In this document: piece after piece, positions 1 through 12,700 of the stretch
Numbering within the stretch: position 1 is the first letter of the stretch
How the letters are laid out: every line of letters starts with the position of its first letter
DNA from: Macrostomum hystrix
Lineage: Eukaryota; Platyhelminthes; Macrostomidae
Length of the DNA: 64,000 nucleotides
Reading direction: 5' to 3'
Assembly (NCBI GenBank): GCA_950097015.1
Contig: CATNEN010000029.1
Span: forward strand, 2,424,001-2,488,000
Made by a program: the position numbers and the translations under genes
Notes under the pieces: model-generated
What the model saw: the letters and a program-made list of their open reading frames with translations, nothing else
Database searches by the model: none
Told to the model about the DNA's origin: nothing

Positions 1-67
1 TATACACATGCGATCATTTATAATTTCGGCTCTTGGCTTCAAACTGTACCTCATCAAACTGCTTTAG

Positions 68-484
68 GCCGATCGCACTTGGCCACTGCCACTCTGCCGA
101 CGAGCCACCAGTCGCATTCAGGCAGGCAGCAGCACTGGGAGAGCCACCGGCGTCAATTTGAATCGACCGGCCAGACCGGCGGAGAGGACACATTCGACAG
201 CAAGCTGCAGGAGCTGGAGCGGTCGCTGGAGCGGGTCCGGCAGAAAATCAAGATGACCGGCGCCAGCACCCACCGGGCCAGCTCTGTGAGCCACTTTCGC
301 ACTAGCGAGACGCCCATTGCGCAGCGAACCGCAACGACCGGGGAGTCGACGGCGCACACGCGGCATCATCATCATCAGGAGAGACGGGTGAGAAGCTTGA
401 GAACTGGCACTCCTTGCTGATGGTTGAGTTCTCAGAGCCAATCAAATCTAGATCTGCCTGCCTGTCTGTCTGCTTGTCTGATTT

Positions 485-518
<34 letters not shown>

Positions 519-3500
519 AATCTGCCTGTCTGTCTGCCTGTCAATCTGCCTGTCTGTCTACCTGTCTGTCAATCTGCCTGTCTGTCTGCCTGTCAATCTG
601 CCTGTCTGTCTGCCTGTCTCTCTACCTGTCAATCTGCCTGTCTTTCTGCCTGTCTGTCTACCTGTCTGTCTACCTATCTGTCTACCTGTCTGTCTACCTG
701 TCTGTCTGTCTACCTGTCTGTCTGCCTGTCTGTCTGCCTGCCTGTCTACCTGTCTGTCAATCTGCCTGTCTGTCTGCCTGTCTGTCTATCTGTCTGGCCA
801 CATGTGAAGCATTGTCCGCCTCCGACTCGGTCAGGTTCAAATTCCTGTGCAGTCGTCTGGTCCGGTCCCTGATCCGCTTCAAGTAGTAAGTTGAAGCCGT
901 GTTTTCCTCGACTGTCAGCTCCCACTGCAAGCCTTTATTTATACTCATTCTCCTATTTATTTTGTTTTTTTTCATTACTTTATTAGAGCATTCATTGCTG
1001 TGTAGTGCTTCTATTTGAAATTTCATTTCTTTGGCGGTCAGGGGTTTCGTTAAATAATTAATTATTAATTTTTATTAATAATATTAGTCAAGATATAACA
1101 AACAAAAACAGTTAATACAAAAGAAACAGAAAACAGAAAAAATATTTAAAAAGACTTTTTGAGCAATAAAGTCATATAGTTACCGTTGTTGCGTTTAATC
1201 TAAAAATTAAACAATAAAAGTTTTATTCGTCAATAACGGGACAAGTTTTTTAGCAATCTAACCTAGTGCGCACTACTGCTTAGAGAGAATTCCGTTTAAT
1301 TTTGAAATTGTGACAATATTATAAATCTGCTGTGTCTGCTGCAGAATTAAACTTGCGATCCGTTGATTCCCAAATTTGAAATGAAAAATGTGGCCACCCA
1401 ACGTGCGCAACAGAAGTTTAGGCCGGAGAAGAGATCGCACAAGGACACAGAACTAGTCGCTACAAGTCGTGGCAACTGCGCTGAAAAAATAAGTTTTGAA
1501 TGGTTATTCCATAGACATGTAGCCAAGCAGACGAAAGCATTTAGTTTTCGGCCTTCCTAATTCACTTTTGTCTCTTCTCTGGAGCAGCAGGCCTGGGTGG
1601 CCAATATTTTCGTTTTAATGTTGGATGATTTAGTTTGCAACTTGAGTCACACGCATGCACCGCCGCTGCACAATGCTCTGTCTGGTATTGTCAGCTATGC
1701 TAGCAACAAAAAATGCAGTCCGGTTACGGTGACACGGTTACATAATGAAATTTTGTGAGCAGCAAATTATGCCTAAATTGGTGGTTTTTGCCACCAGACA
1801 ACACGACGAGGAGCTTTGAATGTGTCGACGATGCCGATGTTTTTATGATTCTGGAAGTTGTTTCATCGGATAGAGCGGAAAATTTTAGCCCGTGTTCTGC
1901 ATTTTCATGGGGTTGAATATCTTAGGCGATGCAGAAAAAATATGGGTATTCGAAATACCCCGTGGTATTTGTAGTGTTAAAACATTGTGTTTACCAGTCT
2001 AGCAGCCAGGAAGCTATTTTTTTCGACAAGAGACATACTAGTTTTAGTAAACATATTAAGTCTGTACAGCAGGATTTATATTAAGTTTACTATCGTTTCT
2101 CTCACATTTCGCTTGACCTTCGCGGAGCATACCCTGACAGTTCTGCAGCAGTAGGTTGCAACGCATTTCATCAGAACAATAAGAGTTTTTTGTATTTCAA
2201 GGTAGCCGGGATAATGATAACGCTCGTCCCGCAGACGCTCCAGCAGCGCACGGTGACGCACGCGGCGCCGGGCGAGGTCTACCAGGAGGTGGAGACCATC
2301 ACGCTGCAGCCCATTGGTAAGGGCATTCACGACCTAGAGGCGCCGAAGGAGGCCGCCGCGGCTGTTGGCGGCAGGCGCCAGATGGCTCAGTCGACGCCGC
2401 ACCTGCCGACTGCGACAGCCACCTTGGTCGGGGGCGGGTTTCAGACAGCTCAGCAGCAGCAGCACGCGGTTAGCCAGCGCAGAGGTTGGTACTAAAGTTA
2501 ATATTGATTTAAGCTACGCCTCAGGCTTGTCCAATCGATCTCAATTCGTTAAACTTGAACCCGGCAGTGGCCACTCTGCGCTTCTTCGACGCCGCAACCA
2601 CAGTCCGGGTGGCGGTGTTGCCATGAAAACAACTGCCCAGGTGCATCTGCAGCCACAGCACCAGCAGGTGCATCAGCAGCATTCGTTAACAAGAGCACCG
2701 CAGATTCACCAGATTGGAGTTCAGCAGCAGCAGTTTGCTCAGGTGTCAGCCGTCGGCGGTCGCATGGCTCATTCGTCCTCGGTGCCGCCTGACTTCGGCG
2801 ATCCGACAATTCAGTCGCCGATGTCGCTGCCACTGCCGGTTTCTGTTCAGAACCAGCAGCAGCAGCAGCAGACGGTCACTAGACGGTATGAAACCTACAG
2901 CCATACTAGACAGACGGATGGTGACCGATTCGCTCAGCAGCAGCAGCAGCAGCCAATAGCCATCGAGCTGCAACAACCGCAAACTGTGGAAGTGGTCAGG
3001 GCTCCCGCAGGTGCTACAGGCACTATTACAAGCACCCGGAGCTATAGCACGCAGCAGCAAATGCAGCAGCAGCAGCAGCAGCCCAGAGACACCATGGAAG
3101 CCGGTGGCAACGGATTCAGTGGCTACTACTCCGAGCAACAACGAGGCGGAACGACTCAGCAGCTGCAGCAGCGCCAGTATCTGAGCAGCCAAGCTCAAGA
3201 CTCTATGCTGCTATCTCCTGTATCTACGGTGTCCTCTGTGATTCAGATCACATCTCAGCAGAATCACCAGCAGCAGCAGCAGCAACAGCAGCAACCGCCG
3301 CCGGGCTTTCCAATGGCGCCTCTGTCGCCTGGCGAGCAGTCGTCAAGCAATTTCTCACGGCCCTCCAGCTTGAACGGCAGCGTTGACGGGCTGGACTCGC
3401 CAAATGGGCAGGCTGCGATGAAAGAGAGCATGAAGCTCTGGTACAGGCCACGCATTTCCAGAGAGGAAGGCAAGACTTCAAATATGTTTTCTTTACCTAC

Positions 3501-5836
3501 CCATGCCGATTGATCAGTTTGAAAGCTTGGATTTTTTAAGAATTTGAGCAATAATATATTGGTTGCTTACCCATCAATGTTTCAGAGTGCAGAGTCCATA
3601 AATTATTAATTGGTAAAGACTATCCAGCAATATTGGCTAATCTTCGCTTTAAAAACACAACCAGATACTTAAAATGCCTGAGATAGCATGAACAGCGAGA
3701 AGGATAGAAATGTTAATCAAGCAGCCAATCCGCTAGCAGGAAGCGGGTTAGAGCTTCGTACGCAAACACGCCAGGCAGCTCTTAGAGGAGCGGAAGGGCA
3801 AAGCCACGAAGAGCTGATTGGCGCCTGAGGGGCAGAGCGACACAGGGCTGATTGAAAGACGAGAGAGGGGACAGAAGGGCCCCTGCCAATCAGCTCACGA
3901 CTCGGGGCAGAGCGACACAGGGCTGGTTGAAGGGGGAGAGAAGGGGGACACAGGGGCCCAGCCAATCGGCTCACGACCCGTGGCACGTAGGACAGGGTGG
4001 AGGAGGGCTCAGCTATCACTTCTTTTTTATTCCTTCCGTCATCCATTCTTACCTGGCAGCCATCAACCTGCTTCGTCACGCCCAGCCGGGCACTTTCGTG
4101 GTCCGAGACTCTAACAGCTTCCCAGGCGCTTTCGGCCTGGCCGTCCGGGTGGCTCAAATCCCCAAGGGTATTCAGCCAAAGTCCAGCGACATTAGCACCG
4201 AACTCGTGCGCCATTTTCTGATCGAGCCAACAGGAGGTGGCGTCCGGCTGAAGGGCTGCGCCAACGAGCCGATCTTCCCAACCCTGGCAGCGCTGGTGCA
4301 TCAGCACTCGGTCACCCAGCTGGCCCTGCCTTGCCGTCTGCTGGTCCCGAAACCGGAGGCAGCTGTGTACGACCAGCCGGACAGGTTTGTGACGCAAGCT
4401 CGCGGCGGCGGCGGAGGCGGAGGTGGTGATCCAACTGTGGGAGCTCCAGTGGAGCTCAGGCATCCGTTACAGAGCAGTGCAGGTGAGCAAGGCTACCGCA
4501 CAATGTGTTGAGAAAGTTTGTTCAGTATATAAACTTTACTCCCTAACCCTCGCAGCCTGCAACGTACTGTACGTCGGCAGCGTGGATGTCGAGTCGCTGT
4601 CTGGCGGCGACGCCATTAGCCGAGCGGTCGATGTGGCGCTCTCGAGTCAAGCCCAGCTGCGCACCGCTGAATGCCAGCTGAAGGTCGGTCAGGATGGCAT
4701 CACGCTGACTGACAACCACCGGAAGCTCTTCTTCCGGCGCAATTATCCGCTATCATCAGTTCTGCACTGCGGCCTCGACAATTTGGACAGGAGGTGAGCG
4801 CTAAGTGATTTCAGGTAACATTTTTAGACTTTCTTTTGTAAGGCATTAAACCTGCCTATCCTCCTGACACGCCAGCTGCCGCTGTCTCTCCTCCTGACAC
4901 CCCCCAGCAGCCACTGCCTCTCCTCCTGACACCCCCCAGCAGCCACTGCCTCTCCTCCTGACACGCCAGCTGCCGCTGTCTCTCCTCCTGACACCCCCAG
5001 CAGCCACTGCCTCTCCTCCTGACACCCCCAGCAGCCACTGCCTCTCCTCCTGACACCCCCAGCACCCACTGCCTCTCCTCCTGACACACCCAGCAGCCAC
5101 TGTCTCTCCTCCTGACACGCCAGCTGCCGCTGTCTCTCCTCCTGACACCCCCAGCAGCCACTGCCTCTCCTCCTGACACGCCAGCTGCTGCTGTCTCTCC
5201 TCCTGACACCCCAGCTGCCGCTGTCTCTCCTCCTAACACCCGCAGCAGCCACTGTCTCTCCTCCTGACACCTCCAGCTGTCACTCCCTCTCTCCTCCTGA
5301 CACCCGCAGCTGCCACTGCCTCTCCTCCTGACACATCCAGCTGTCACTGCCTCTCCTCCTGACGCCTTTAGCTGTCACTGCCTCTCCTCCTGACACCTCC
5401 AGCTGTCACTCCCTCTCTCCTCCTGACACCCGCAGCTGCAATTTGCAACTGCCTCTCTGACTGGCACTTCTATCTTCTATCTCTCCTTCTGACAACTCAA
5501 TTCGCTACTGCCTCTCCTCCTAACATCAATCGCTGCCTCAGCTTCTTATCCTGACACCCTCAGCTGCCTCTGAATCTACTCCTGATACCCGCATCAGCTA
5601 CTGCCAACTTCCATCGCAGATTCGCCCACCCAGAGCTGTCGGCCCGGGGCGTGAAGAGTCCTCGCCTATTTGGCTTCGTGGCCCGCAAAGGTGCCGCGGG
5701 GGGCGGCGGTGGCCACTTCGGCCAGTCTGAGCACACCTGCGTGCTTGCCTGCGAGTTCGACCCGCAGCAGCCGGCGGCAGCAATCGTCGCCTTCATCAAC
5801 AAGCTGCTTTCGCAGCATCAGCAGCAACGGCGCTGA
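68..5836 (+). CDS. tns: Tensin (3' part: Gln-rich linker, SH2 and PTB domains)
   Basis: Focal-adhesion adaptor linking integrin tails and phosphotyrosine proteins to actin. Exons read by hand: 68-387, 2235-2484, 2525-3469, 4060-4482, 4556-4793, 5620-5836; phases fit throughout and give 796 residues after a split first codon, ending in TGA. The first exon has an acceptor (TTTAG) at 66-67, so the gene starts upstream of the window; any N-terminal PTP/C2 region would lie there. Visible: a short heptad-like stretch (SKLQELERSLERVRQKI), a Gln-rich linker (about residues 190-490), SH2 from about 495 (WYRPRISREEA) with the phosphotyrosine-binding Arg in FVVRDS and HFLIE, then a Gly run, and PTB from about 646 (ACNVLYVGSVDVESL, GITLTDNHRKLFFRR, LFGFVARK). 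The SH2-PTB order at the C terminus is diagnostic for tensins. Introns 1 and 5 hold tandem arrays; intron 3 is GC-AG. Which tensin paralogue is unclear. Confidence 0.94.
454..795. repeat. CTGT/CTGC tetranucleotide-based array
   Basis: Long run of CTGT and CTGC tetramers with interspersed TCAA and TACC variants forming 8-16 bp sub-periods. It lies in the first tensin intron visible here (388-2234). The two long Cys/Leu/Ser-rich open frames across it are artefacts of the repeat. Confidence 0.95.
796..2234. other. Rest of tensin intron, mostly unique AT-rich sequence
   Basis: No exon is recognised here. A short palindrome (GGTATTCGAAATACC, 1945-1959) is present. The stretch 1826-1970 faintly resembles the right arm and centre of the foldback element at 18224-18722 (shared CCCGTGTTCT and GAAATAC.CC motifs), so it may be a decayed copy. 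Confidence 0.4.
2485..2524 (+). other. 40-nt intron with TACTAA branch-like motif
   Basis: Joining GAG|GTTGGT to CTCAG|GC restores one continuous tensin frame (phase 1, giving Gly). Reading through instead hits a stop at 2493-2495. TACTAA lies close to the donor, which is unusual placement but plausible for a minimal intron. Confidence 0.65.
3470..4059 (+). other. GC-AG intron inside the tensin SH2 domain
   Basis: The SH2 exon must end after GAGGAAG at 3469 and resume at 4060 (after CTGGCAG) to give the family sequence SREEAINLL with an Ala codon split G|CC. The donor is GCAAGA, matching the usual AG|GCAAG form of GC donors. No GT at a compatible phase is nearby. Confidence 0.75.
4858..5560. 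repeat. About 30-31 bp C/T-rich minisatellite in the last tensin intron
   Basis: Around 20 copies of a unit containing CTCTCCTCCTGACAC followed by CCCAGCAGCCACTGC or CCAGCTGCCGCTGT, decaying toward 5560. Each sense-strand unit resembles a polypyrimidine tract followed by CAG, a 3' splice-site look-alike, ahead of the true acceptor at 5618-5619. Confidence 0.93.
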
Positions 5837-6652
5837 CGCAATTGCAATTCAACCGGAACAAAGTATTGCAGAATAGAACTAGAGTAAATCTCGTGTACTT
5901 TTTCTCATAGTCGCATAATTATGCTCATTATGTTTTCAGATACTGATCAGCTACTTATTCTGCTGCCTATAGCGATTTCATCACAGTTGCACTGTCCAAC
6001 TAATCTATAACTTGCTTTTATCCTCTTGCTCTTGCTTGTTCTTTTAATTTTACCCATCCCAACGATGAGAATTCTCTAACCCTCATCTACTGAGATTATA
6101 TTCAGCCTGTCGCAGATCCTTGGAGCGTTCTCTGCGTTCTCTCTTCAGTAAAATCCTAAAGTTTGTGCCGGTGTTCTTACACTGGCACATACACTGGCAA
6201 ATAGGCTATTGTCCGTGTGGCAGAGGGAAAGCATAAAACTATTAATTTTCTTCCTTTCTTTATTCTGCTATTACGTCGGCTGGTTGAACAAGTCCAGCTC
6301 TTCAAGCACTGCTATCTATGTAAGCCTGCTATATAGGTTAATTAATCTGCAGCTTTTGTAATCATGTTATTTCTGTTTCCACTCTCACTATCTGACTACG
6401 CCTCAACGCCGCCCCCTCCCTACTATTTTGCTTTCCTTAGCGACATCGGCAGCGCACAAAAAAGTTAATTACGACACCTTTGCAGTATAATCCCTCCTGC
6501 TCCAATCAATGTTTTATTTGTATGCAACCTTCTTTGCAGAAATTATGGGATCCGTCTGCTTATCTCCCACCCCATGCCCTGTGGCTTTTAAACTCAGTCG
6601 CTTTAAATAACTGTGCAATATGCATCGATTTTTTGTCATGCCGACGAAAGAC

Positions 6653-6925
6653 TGAATTCTAGGGTTGAAATGTACATTTGAAGGGGTGTAGAGAGGACGA
6701 TAGGGTTAATTCTAGGGTTTACATGTACATTTGAAGGGGTGTAGAGGGGCGGAAGATTGAATTCTAGGGTTGAAATGTACATTTGAATGGGTGTGGGGAG
6801 GACGATAGAGTTAATTCTATGGTTTACATGTACATTTGAAGGGGTGTAGGGGGGGCGGAAGATTGAATTCTAGGGTTGAAATGTACATTTGAAGGGGAGA
6901 CGGAAGATTGAATTCTAGTGTTGAA
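6653..6925. repeat. About 53-bp tandem repeat with dimeric higher-order form
   Basis: About five copies of a unit with ATTCTAGGGTT and ATGTACATTTGAAGGGG. Two variants alternate (GTTGAAATG versus GTTTACATG, and GGACGATAG versus GGCGGAAGA), so the true period is a dimer of about 106 bp. Confidence 0.9.
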
Positions 6926-7689
6926 ATGTTTCAGTTTTCAAGATTGCTTGTTTCAATTTTAAACAACGCCTAGTCCGGCAATGTGGCAATAATTTTCGCC
7001 CGTTTTCAATGCCTAATTTCATTTCTGTTCTTCGCTTCTGCATGCCAACCCCACAGAGAAAAATACACTAACTCATACAGGTGTATATACGTAGGCAAAG
7101 CTTGGAACGAGAAAACAAAAAATTTGTCGCCACCTCATTCTCAACGAACTCACTGCTTTTTAAGTAATCTATATACAAATAACTATAACAAGAAAATCTT
7201 GAACCACATTGAGCCGTTAACAGTTTAGACAAAGTTTCATGCTCACTGCTACGCTAGTAAATGAAATTCCGCTAATAGCATTGAGTCTTCTCTCTGTGTT
7301 GCTTTTATTTCGATGCCTCACTGGGTGCTTAGCCTGCAGATGGGGATTACTTTGCTCGCCGTATTTCTCGGGGAGTGAAGCTGCGATCCCATTTCGCTTC
7401 ACTCCGCATCGAGTCGTGGCACTAATGCGCCTTTAGAAATGCCTAATTTGGCATGCGCTATTTTTGTACTCGTATCGCCGGCTGAGCAAGAGCTCAAGCT
7501 TTTGCTTCATTGCGGAAGGAATTTTTAGGCTGTTTACAAGTAGCAAATCTACTAGTTTTTGTGTGCACATGGTTAACTGAATATTAGGAATTTTTCTGAC
7601 GATTTTCAATAACTTGGAATGCATTTGTTTCACATATAGTGCGTTTGCATTCAACAAAGGGATAAGATGGGAGATAGGAGATGGAATGG

Positions 7690-8935
7690 GAGAGCGGATT
7701 TTGTGACTAGTGGGAGATTTGATGAATTCCAAAGGGTTTGACGAATGTGAGAGCTGATTTAACGAATAGGAGAGCGGATTTGACGAATGGGAGAGGGATT
7801 TGACGAATGGGAGAGGGATTTGACGAATGGGAGAGGGATTTGACGAATGGGAGAGCGGATTGAACGAATGAGAGAGGTATTGGACGAATAGGAGAGGTAT
7901 TGAACGAATGAGAGAGGTATTGAACGAATGAGAGAGGTATTGGACGAATAGGAGAGGTATTGGACGAATAGGAGAGGTATTGAACGAATGAGAGAGGTAT
8001 TGAACGAATGAGAAAGGTATTGGACGAATAGGAGAGGTATTGGACGAATAGGAGAGGTATTGAACGAATGAGAGAGGTATTGGACGAATAGGAGAGGTAT
8101 TGAACGAATGAGAGAGGTATTGGACGAATGGGAGAGGTATTGGACGAATAGGAGAGGTATTGTACGAATGGGAGAGGGATTTGACGAATGGGAGAGGGAT
8201 TTGACGAATGGGAGAGGGATTTGACGAATGGGAGAGGGATTTGACGAATGGGAGAGAGATTGAACGAATAGGAGAGGTATTTGACGAATGGGAGAGGTAT
8301 TTGACGAATGGGAGAGGGATTTGACGAATGGGAGAGAGATTGAACGAATAGGAGAGGTATTGTACGAATGGGAGAGGGATTTGACGAATGGGAGAGGGAT
8401 TTGACGAATGGGAGAGGTATTTGACGAATGGGAGAGGGATTTGACGAATGGGAGAGAGATTGAACGAATAGGAGAGGTATTGTACGAATGGGAGAGGGAT
8501 TTGACGAATGGGAGAGGGATTTGACGAATGGGAGAGAGATTGAACGAATAGGAGAGGTATTTGACGAATGGGAGAGGGATTTGACGAATGGGAGAGGGAT
8601 TTGACGAATGGGAGAGGGGATTTGACGAATGGGAGAGCGGATTGAACGAATGAGAGAGGTATTGGACGAATAGGAGAGGTATTGGACGAATGGGAGAGGG
8701 ATTTGACGAATGGGAGAGGGATTTGACGAATGGGAGAGGGATTTGACGAATGAGAGAGCGGATTTAACGAATGGGAGAGAGATTGAACGAATGGGAGAGG
8801 TATTTGACGAATGGGAGAGGGATTTGACGAATGAGAGAGCGGATTTAACGAATGAGAGAGGGATTTGAATTTTGGGAGAGGGATTTGACTATTAGGAGAG
8901 GGGTTTGAGAAGGCGATTTGAATGGCAGAATGGTA
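7690..8935. repeat. 20-bp minisatellite (GGGAGAGGGATTTGACGAAT)
   Basis: About 60 copies of a 20-bp unit, with variants GAGGTATTGGACGAATAG and GAGAGATTGAACGAATAG grouped in blocks, showing local duplication of multi-unit segments. A 501-codon minus-strand open frame crosses it but is pure repeat. Confidence 0.95.
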
Positions 8936-9730
8936 CATGATTAATGGCAGAGGGGATTTGACTACAATGAAAAATAGGCGATTGTCATCAGAGGGACAGG
9001 GCTACATGAAAATGAAACAAAGACAGTGTTAGCGTTGCCAAATGACCCAGTCTCAAGCCAATGCTGTCCGCGTTCGCTTCTCTGTAACTGGCCCGGGCTG
9101 ACTTTCCACCCTAGTCTATTCTGCTGCGAGTCCCGCCCGCTTCACCCCTTGATCTCCGCCTTTGTGGGCCTAATCCCATGTTTCCCCTTCCCCACCACCC
9201 CACATCGTTCGCCTCATCCCCTGATTTAGCCTCTCTGCTCCCATTCTAACAGTCTCGTTATTTTCCCATATTATTCCTCTATTGCCCCATCTACGATGAG
9301 GCGAGGCTGCCCCCCCCACAAAAATCCCAGATGCGGACAGAGGGGAGGCAGCGGAGCGGGCGGGGATTTCCACCTGACTTGGCGGCTGAGACCAGCCAGC
9401 CTCCGGGGGCATCTGCGAGTGTCCCTCACAGCCAATGGCCACGCGCCCCCTCTGTCTCCTGGCATGCCCTGCATTCAGCCTCATCCTCTTCGCTTTAAGC
9501 CTCATCCGGAGCGATGCGGGAGGTGAGGCGGGGGGGCAACGCGTCGCATTAAAAACTAAAAAAGCTGACTGACTTCGCTCTGTCCTCTTCGCTACTCCCC
9601 AGACTCCGATCGCCGCTCAGGCCAGAAAAATCCCCCCTCCCTGCAAAAAAATCTCTGGTGATTCCCACCTGGCTGGGCTGAGCCCTACTGAGCTATTCAA
9701 TAGGCACTTTGTTACCGGGGCGGCATCATC

Positions 9731-12700
9731 ATGGCTTCCGACGTGAGTGAATTTTTCTCTACTTGGGCTGTCAGAGACCGCTGCACTGTTAGGCTGTGAA
9801 GGGCGGAGTCCTGCGGGCCTGAGAACCTGACGGGACTCTTCGCACTGCGGTCAGGAGCTGCATCTGGGTGCATGCTGGGCAGTTCAAGGCTGTAATAAAA
9901 TCCCCAAATTGGGAGTATGTCCCATAATCAGATCTGAAGGACAGTGCTTTCACTATGTGAGTACCCTGCTCATGATGCTTAATATTTTATGACCCGCCCA
10001 TGCCATCATGTTCCCATAAGTCAGAAAGCAGCTGAATTTATTCCTTAAAGCCATCAAAATCCTATGAAAAAATTGTTTTTCAATCAGTCTTCCACTGAAC
10101 TGATTGCGTTCAGTGGAGCACATATTGCTCAATCAAAATTCTGTGTACTTTAAAGCAATTTTAACACTCAATTTGCAGCCATTTGACATGGCCATCTCAC
10201 GTGCGCAGCAGCAGCAGCACCAGTACGTAGCAGCCCCCACAGCGCCTGAAGATGAAGACAAAGAGCAGGTAGCTTTCTCGCAGCCTCAGCAGCCAGAGCA
10301 GCAGCAGCAGCAGCAGCAGCAGCGACGTGCTTCGAAGGGAGCTGGAGGTCACATGCCGCAGTTCAAGCAGCACGCGCTGAAGACTGTGAACTACTGCCTG
10401 CTATTCAGCCTGGTGGGCATGTCGGATGCCAGCATCGGGGCAGCTCTGCCGGGACTCACCTGTCTGGCCCGCACCTCAGAGCAGCGGGCCACTCTGCTGC
10501 TGTTCTTTCACGAGATCGCCGTCCTGCTCATGACCATCTTCTCTGGGTTTCTCAACAGAAAGTGAGCACGTGAAGTGGAGTGCCTGAGACAGGCATGCAG
10601 TGCAGAGGTGGAGTGACTGAGGCAGGCAGGCAGTGCAAATGTGGAGTGACTGAGGCAGGCAGGCAGTGCAGAGGTGGAGTGACTGTAAAGGTTATGTGCC
10701 TGTGTGAATGAGACGTATACTACTAGAGTGCTGAGCATCGGTCGCACCAATGAACACCAGAGGCAGAGAAAAGGGCAAAGAAGAAATGCCCCAAGTGTAC
10801 ACTATCGAATTGGGTGACAAGCAGTTCTTGCGGCTCGTATTTACAGTCAGCTATTAGATAAAGCCCTGAGCTCGCGGCCTAGTGCTTCTGGGTGAATCGA
10901 TCGGCCACCCCAGCACAAAAACTCGGCTGCCTGCTCTGACACGATAATCCCGCAGTGGGAAGAGATTAAAAGCGCTACCAAGGTCAAGATATCGCGCCGG
11001 GTGTTGGGAGGCCGCAGAATCCTACTCACATCGCTGAATGCCAGCTCGATAAAGTGAGGAATAAAGGACTCCCGCTTTTATCGCCACTTTTTATCCCCAC
11101 GATCAGCAGAGAATCCAAGAATGGCTGGCCAAGTGAAACCTATCGCCCCATCATCACAAACTACCGTGCCCGGCTTCTCACAACTGGGCCGGCTCTCTGT
11201 TCGTCTCGGAGGCTCAGATAGAGTGAAGGACTCGAGGACTCGACTGACTGGCATTGGGGGTGGGAAGCTTTCAGAGGCCGGTGAAAAAGCAATTTCCTGC
11301 GGCTGCAGAGTCTTGGCTGCTCTCTAACCCGGCCGGCTCGCATATTTCAAAAACTCTGCCTCCATCTCTCTCTCTCACTTTGCGGAAGAGCGGTTATGTG
11401 CTCTTGTGTGCTCAGTGCTCTGCTGGCTCCCCACACTCTCAATTTTCTCTTCTATTTTGGATTCTTTCCAACAAAAAGCCTCAGTGTGCTCATACTCAGG
11501 CCCAGCTGAGCCATTAAAATGAGTTCAGTCCTGGCATCTCTCTATGACTTCTCCCCATTATCCCATACCTTACGATGGAATGTGATATTTTCATCTGAAG
11601 CTGCCTTGAAGCTGGAAAGATTTGAAATTAGCCAAAAGTTAGACTATGGGCTGACGAACAAAGGCAAAAAGTAAGCTGCTACAGATATCAAAGAATAAGA
11701 TTTCTACCTGCGCCTGTGTTTTCGCTTGCAAAGTGCATCTGTTTGCATCACAACGATAGAAAGGAAGTGATAGCACCAGCTGTCGAAGCGTTAATAAATG
11801 CATACAATCGCCCTTCCTGTCAATTGATTGGCTACCAACCCCGTTTCTGTCACCTGATTGGCTACTACGACTAACCCCATTTCTGTCACCTGATTGGCTA
11901 CTAACCCCATTTCTGTCACCAGATTGGCTACCAACCCGATTAACTGACCAATCAGAATCCTTGATTGGCCCATCAGTCCTCATCGAGAAGTCTACTGACC
12001 AATCAGAATCGTGCATTTGAGAATGTCAATGCACCCTCTGAGTTCATATTTACGATTATATGTCAGTTTTACCATACTCTGCGAGCCCAGGCAGCAGTAA
12101 TGCAATTTGGAGACTTTAGAGTGAAAAAAGAAAGTGAAAGTTTTACATCGATGCAAGCGTAGAGAAGCCCGAATGCACCAGCGCTATTCTTGTCTGCCTG
12201 CTTTCGTGTGCCGATGCCTCAGACGCACGGGCGAAATAGAAAATAATCTAGACAGATAGAATGCGGATTAGGGTTTAGCGGAGCAGACAGACACACAGGC
12301 GGGGTACTCAGAATGAGTAGACTCAAGCTATAGAAACCTTTTTTGACTCTGCTCTGCTTTCCCATTTCCCTAATTGAGTTTTGTGAGGAGGGAGGCGTCT
12401 CGCTGCCCTGGCTTCGCCCCCCTCAACTGCGACCCCGCATGAAGGGCTTCCCAGTGGCAGAGACTGCGGGATAACTGCGAGACTGCTGTCCATAAGCCAC
12501 TGAGCAGCAGTGAGACCGCAGTCACGTACTCATCATCCATATAGTCTCCATTGTTTTTTACTATAGCGTTTTTTATCAGGCCAATGTCGGCGTAACATAG
12601 GTGATACTGCACACAATGCATAGGTAATACTGCACTCAGTGCGTAGGTGATACTGTACTCAGTGCATAGGTGATACTGCACACAATGTATAGGTAATACT

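Larger units (their letters stand above)
5837..9730. other. Tensin 3' flank and intergenic region before the transporter gene
   Basis: Contains the presumed tensin 3' UTR (no clear AATAAA close to the stop), two tandem arrays (6653-6925 and 7690-8935) and otherwise unique sequence. No further exon is recognised. The 9500-9730 stretch just upstream of a well-placed ATG is the likely promoter/5' UTR of the next gene, but no TATA box stands out. Confidence 0.5.

Noticed and set aside
7433-8938. 501-codon minus-strand open frame
   Set aside because: Almost entirely a 20-bp tandem repeat; residues simply repeat, and no domain, splice context or non-repeat coding part is seen.
11815-12010. CCAAT-box cluster as a promoter
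   Set aside because: ATTGG words occur because they are part of a short tandem repeat within an intron; no transcription start context is seen.
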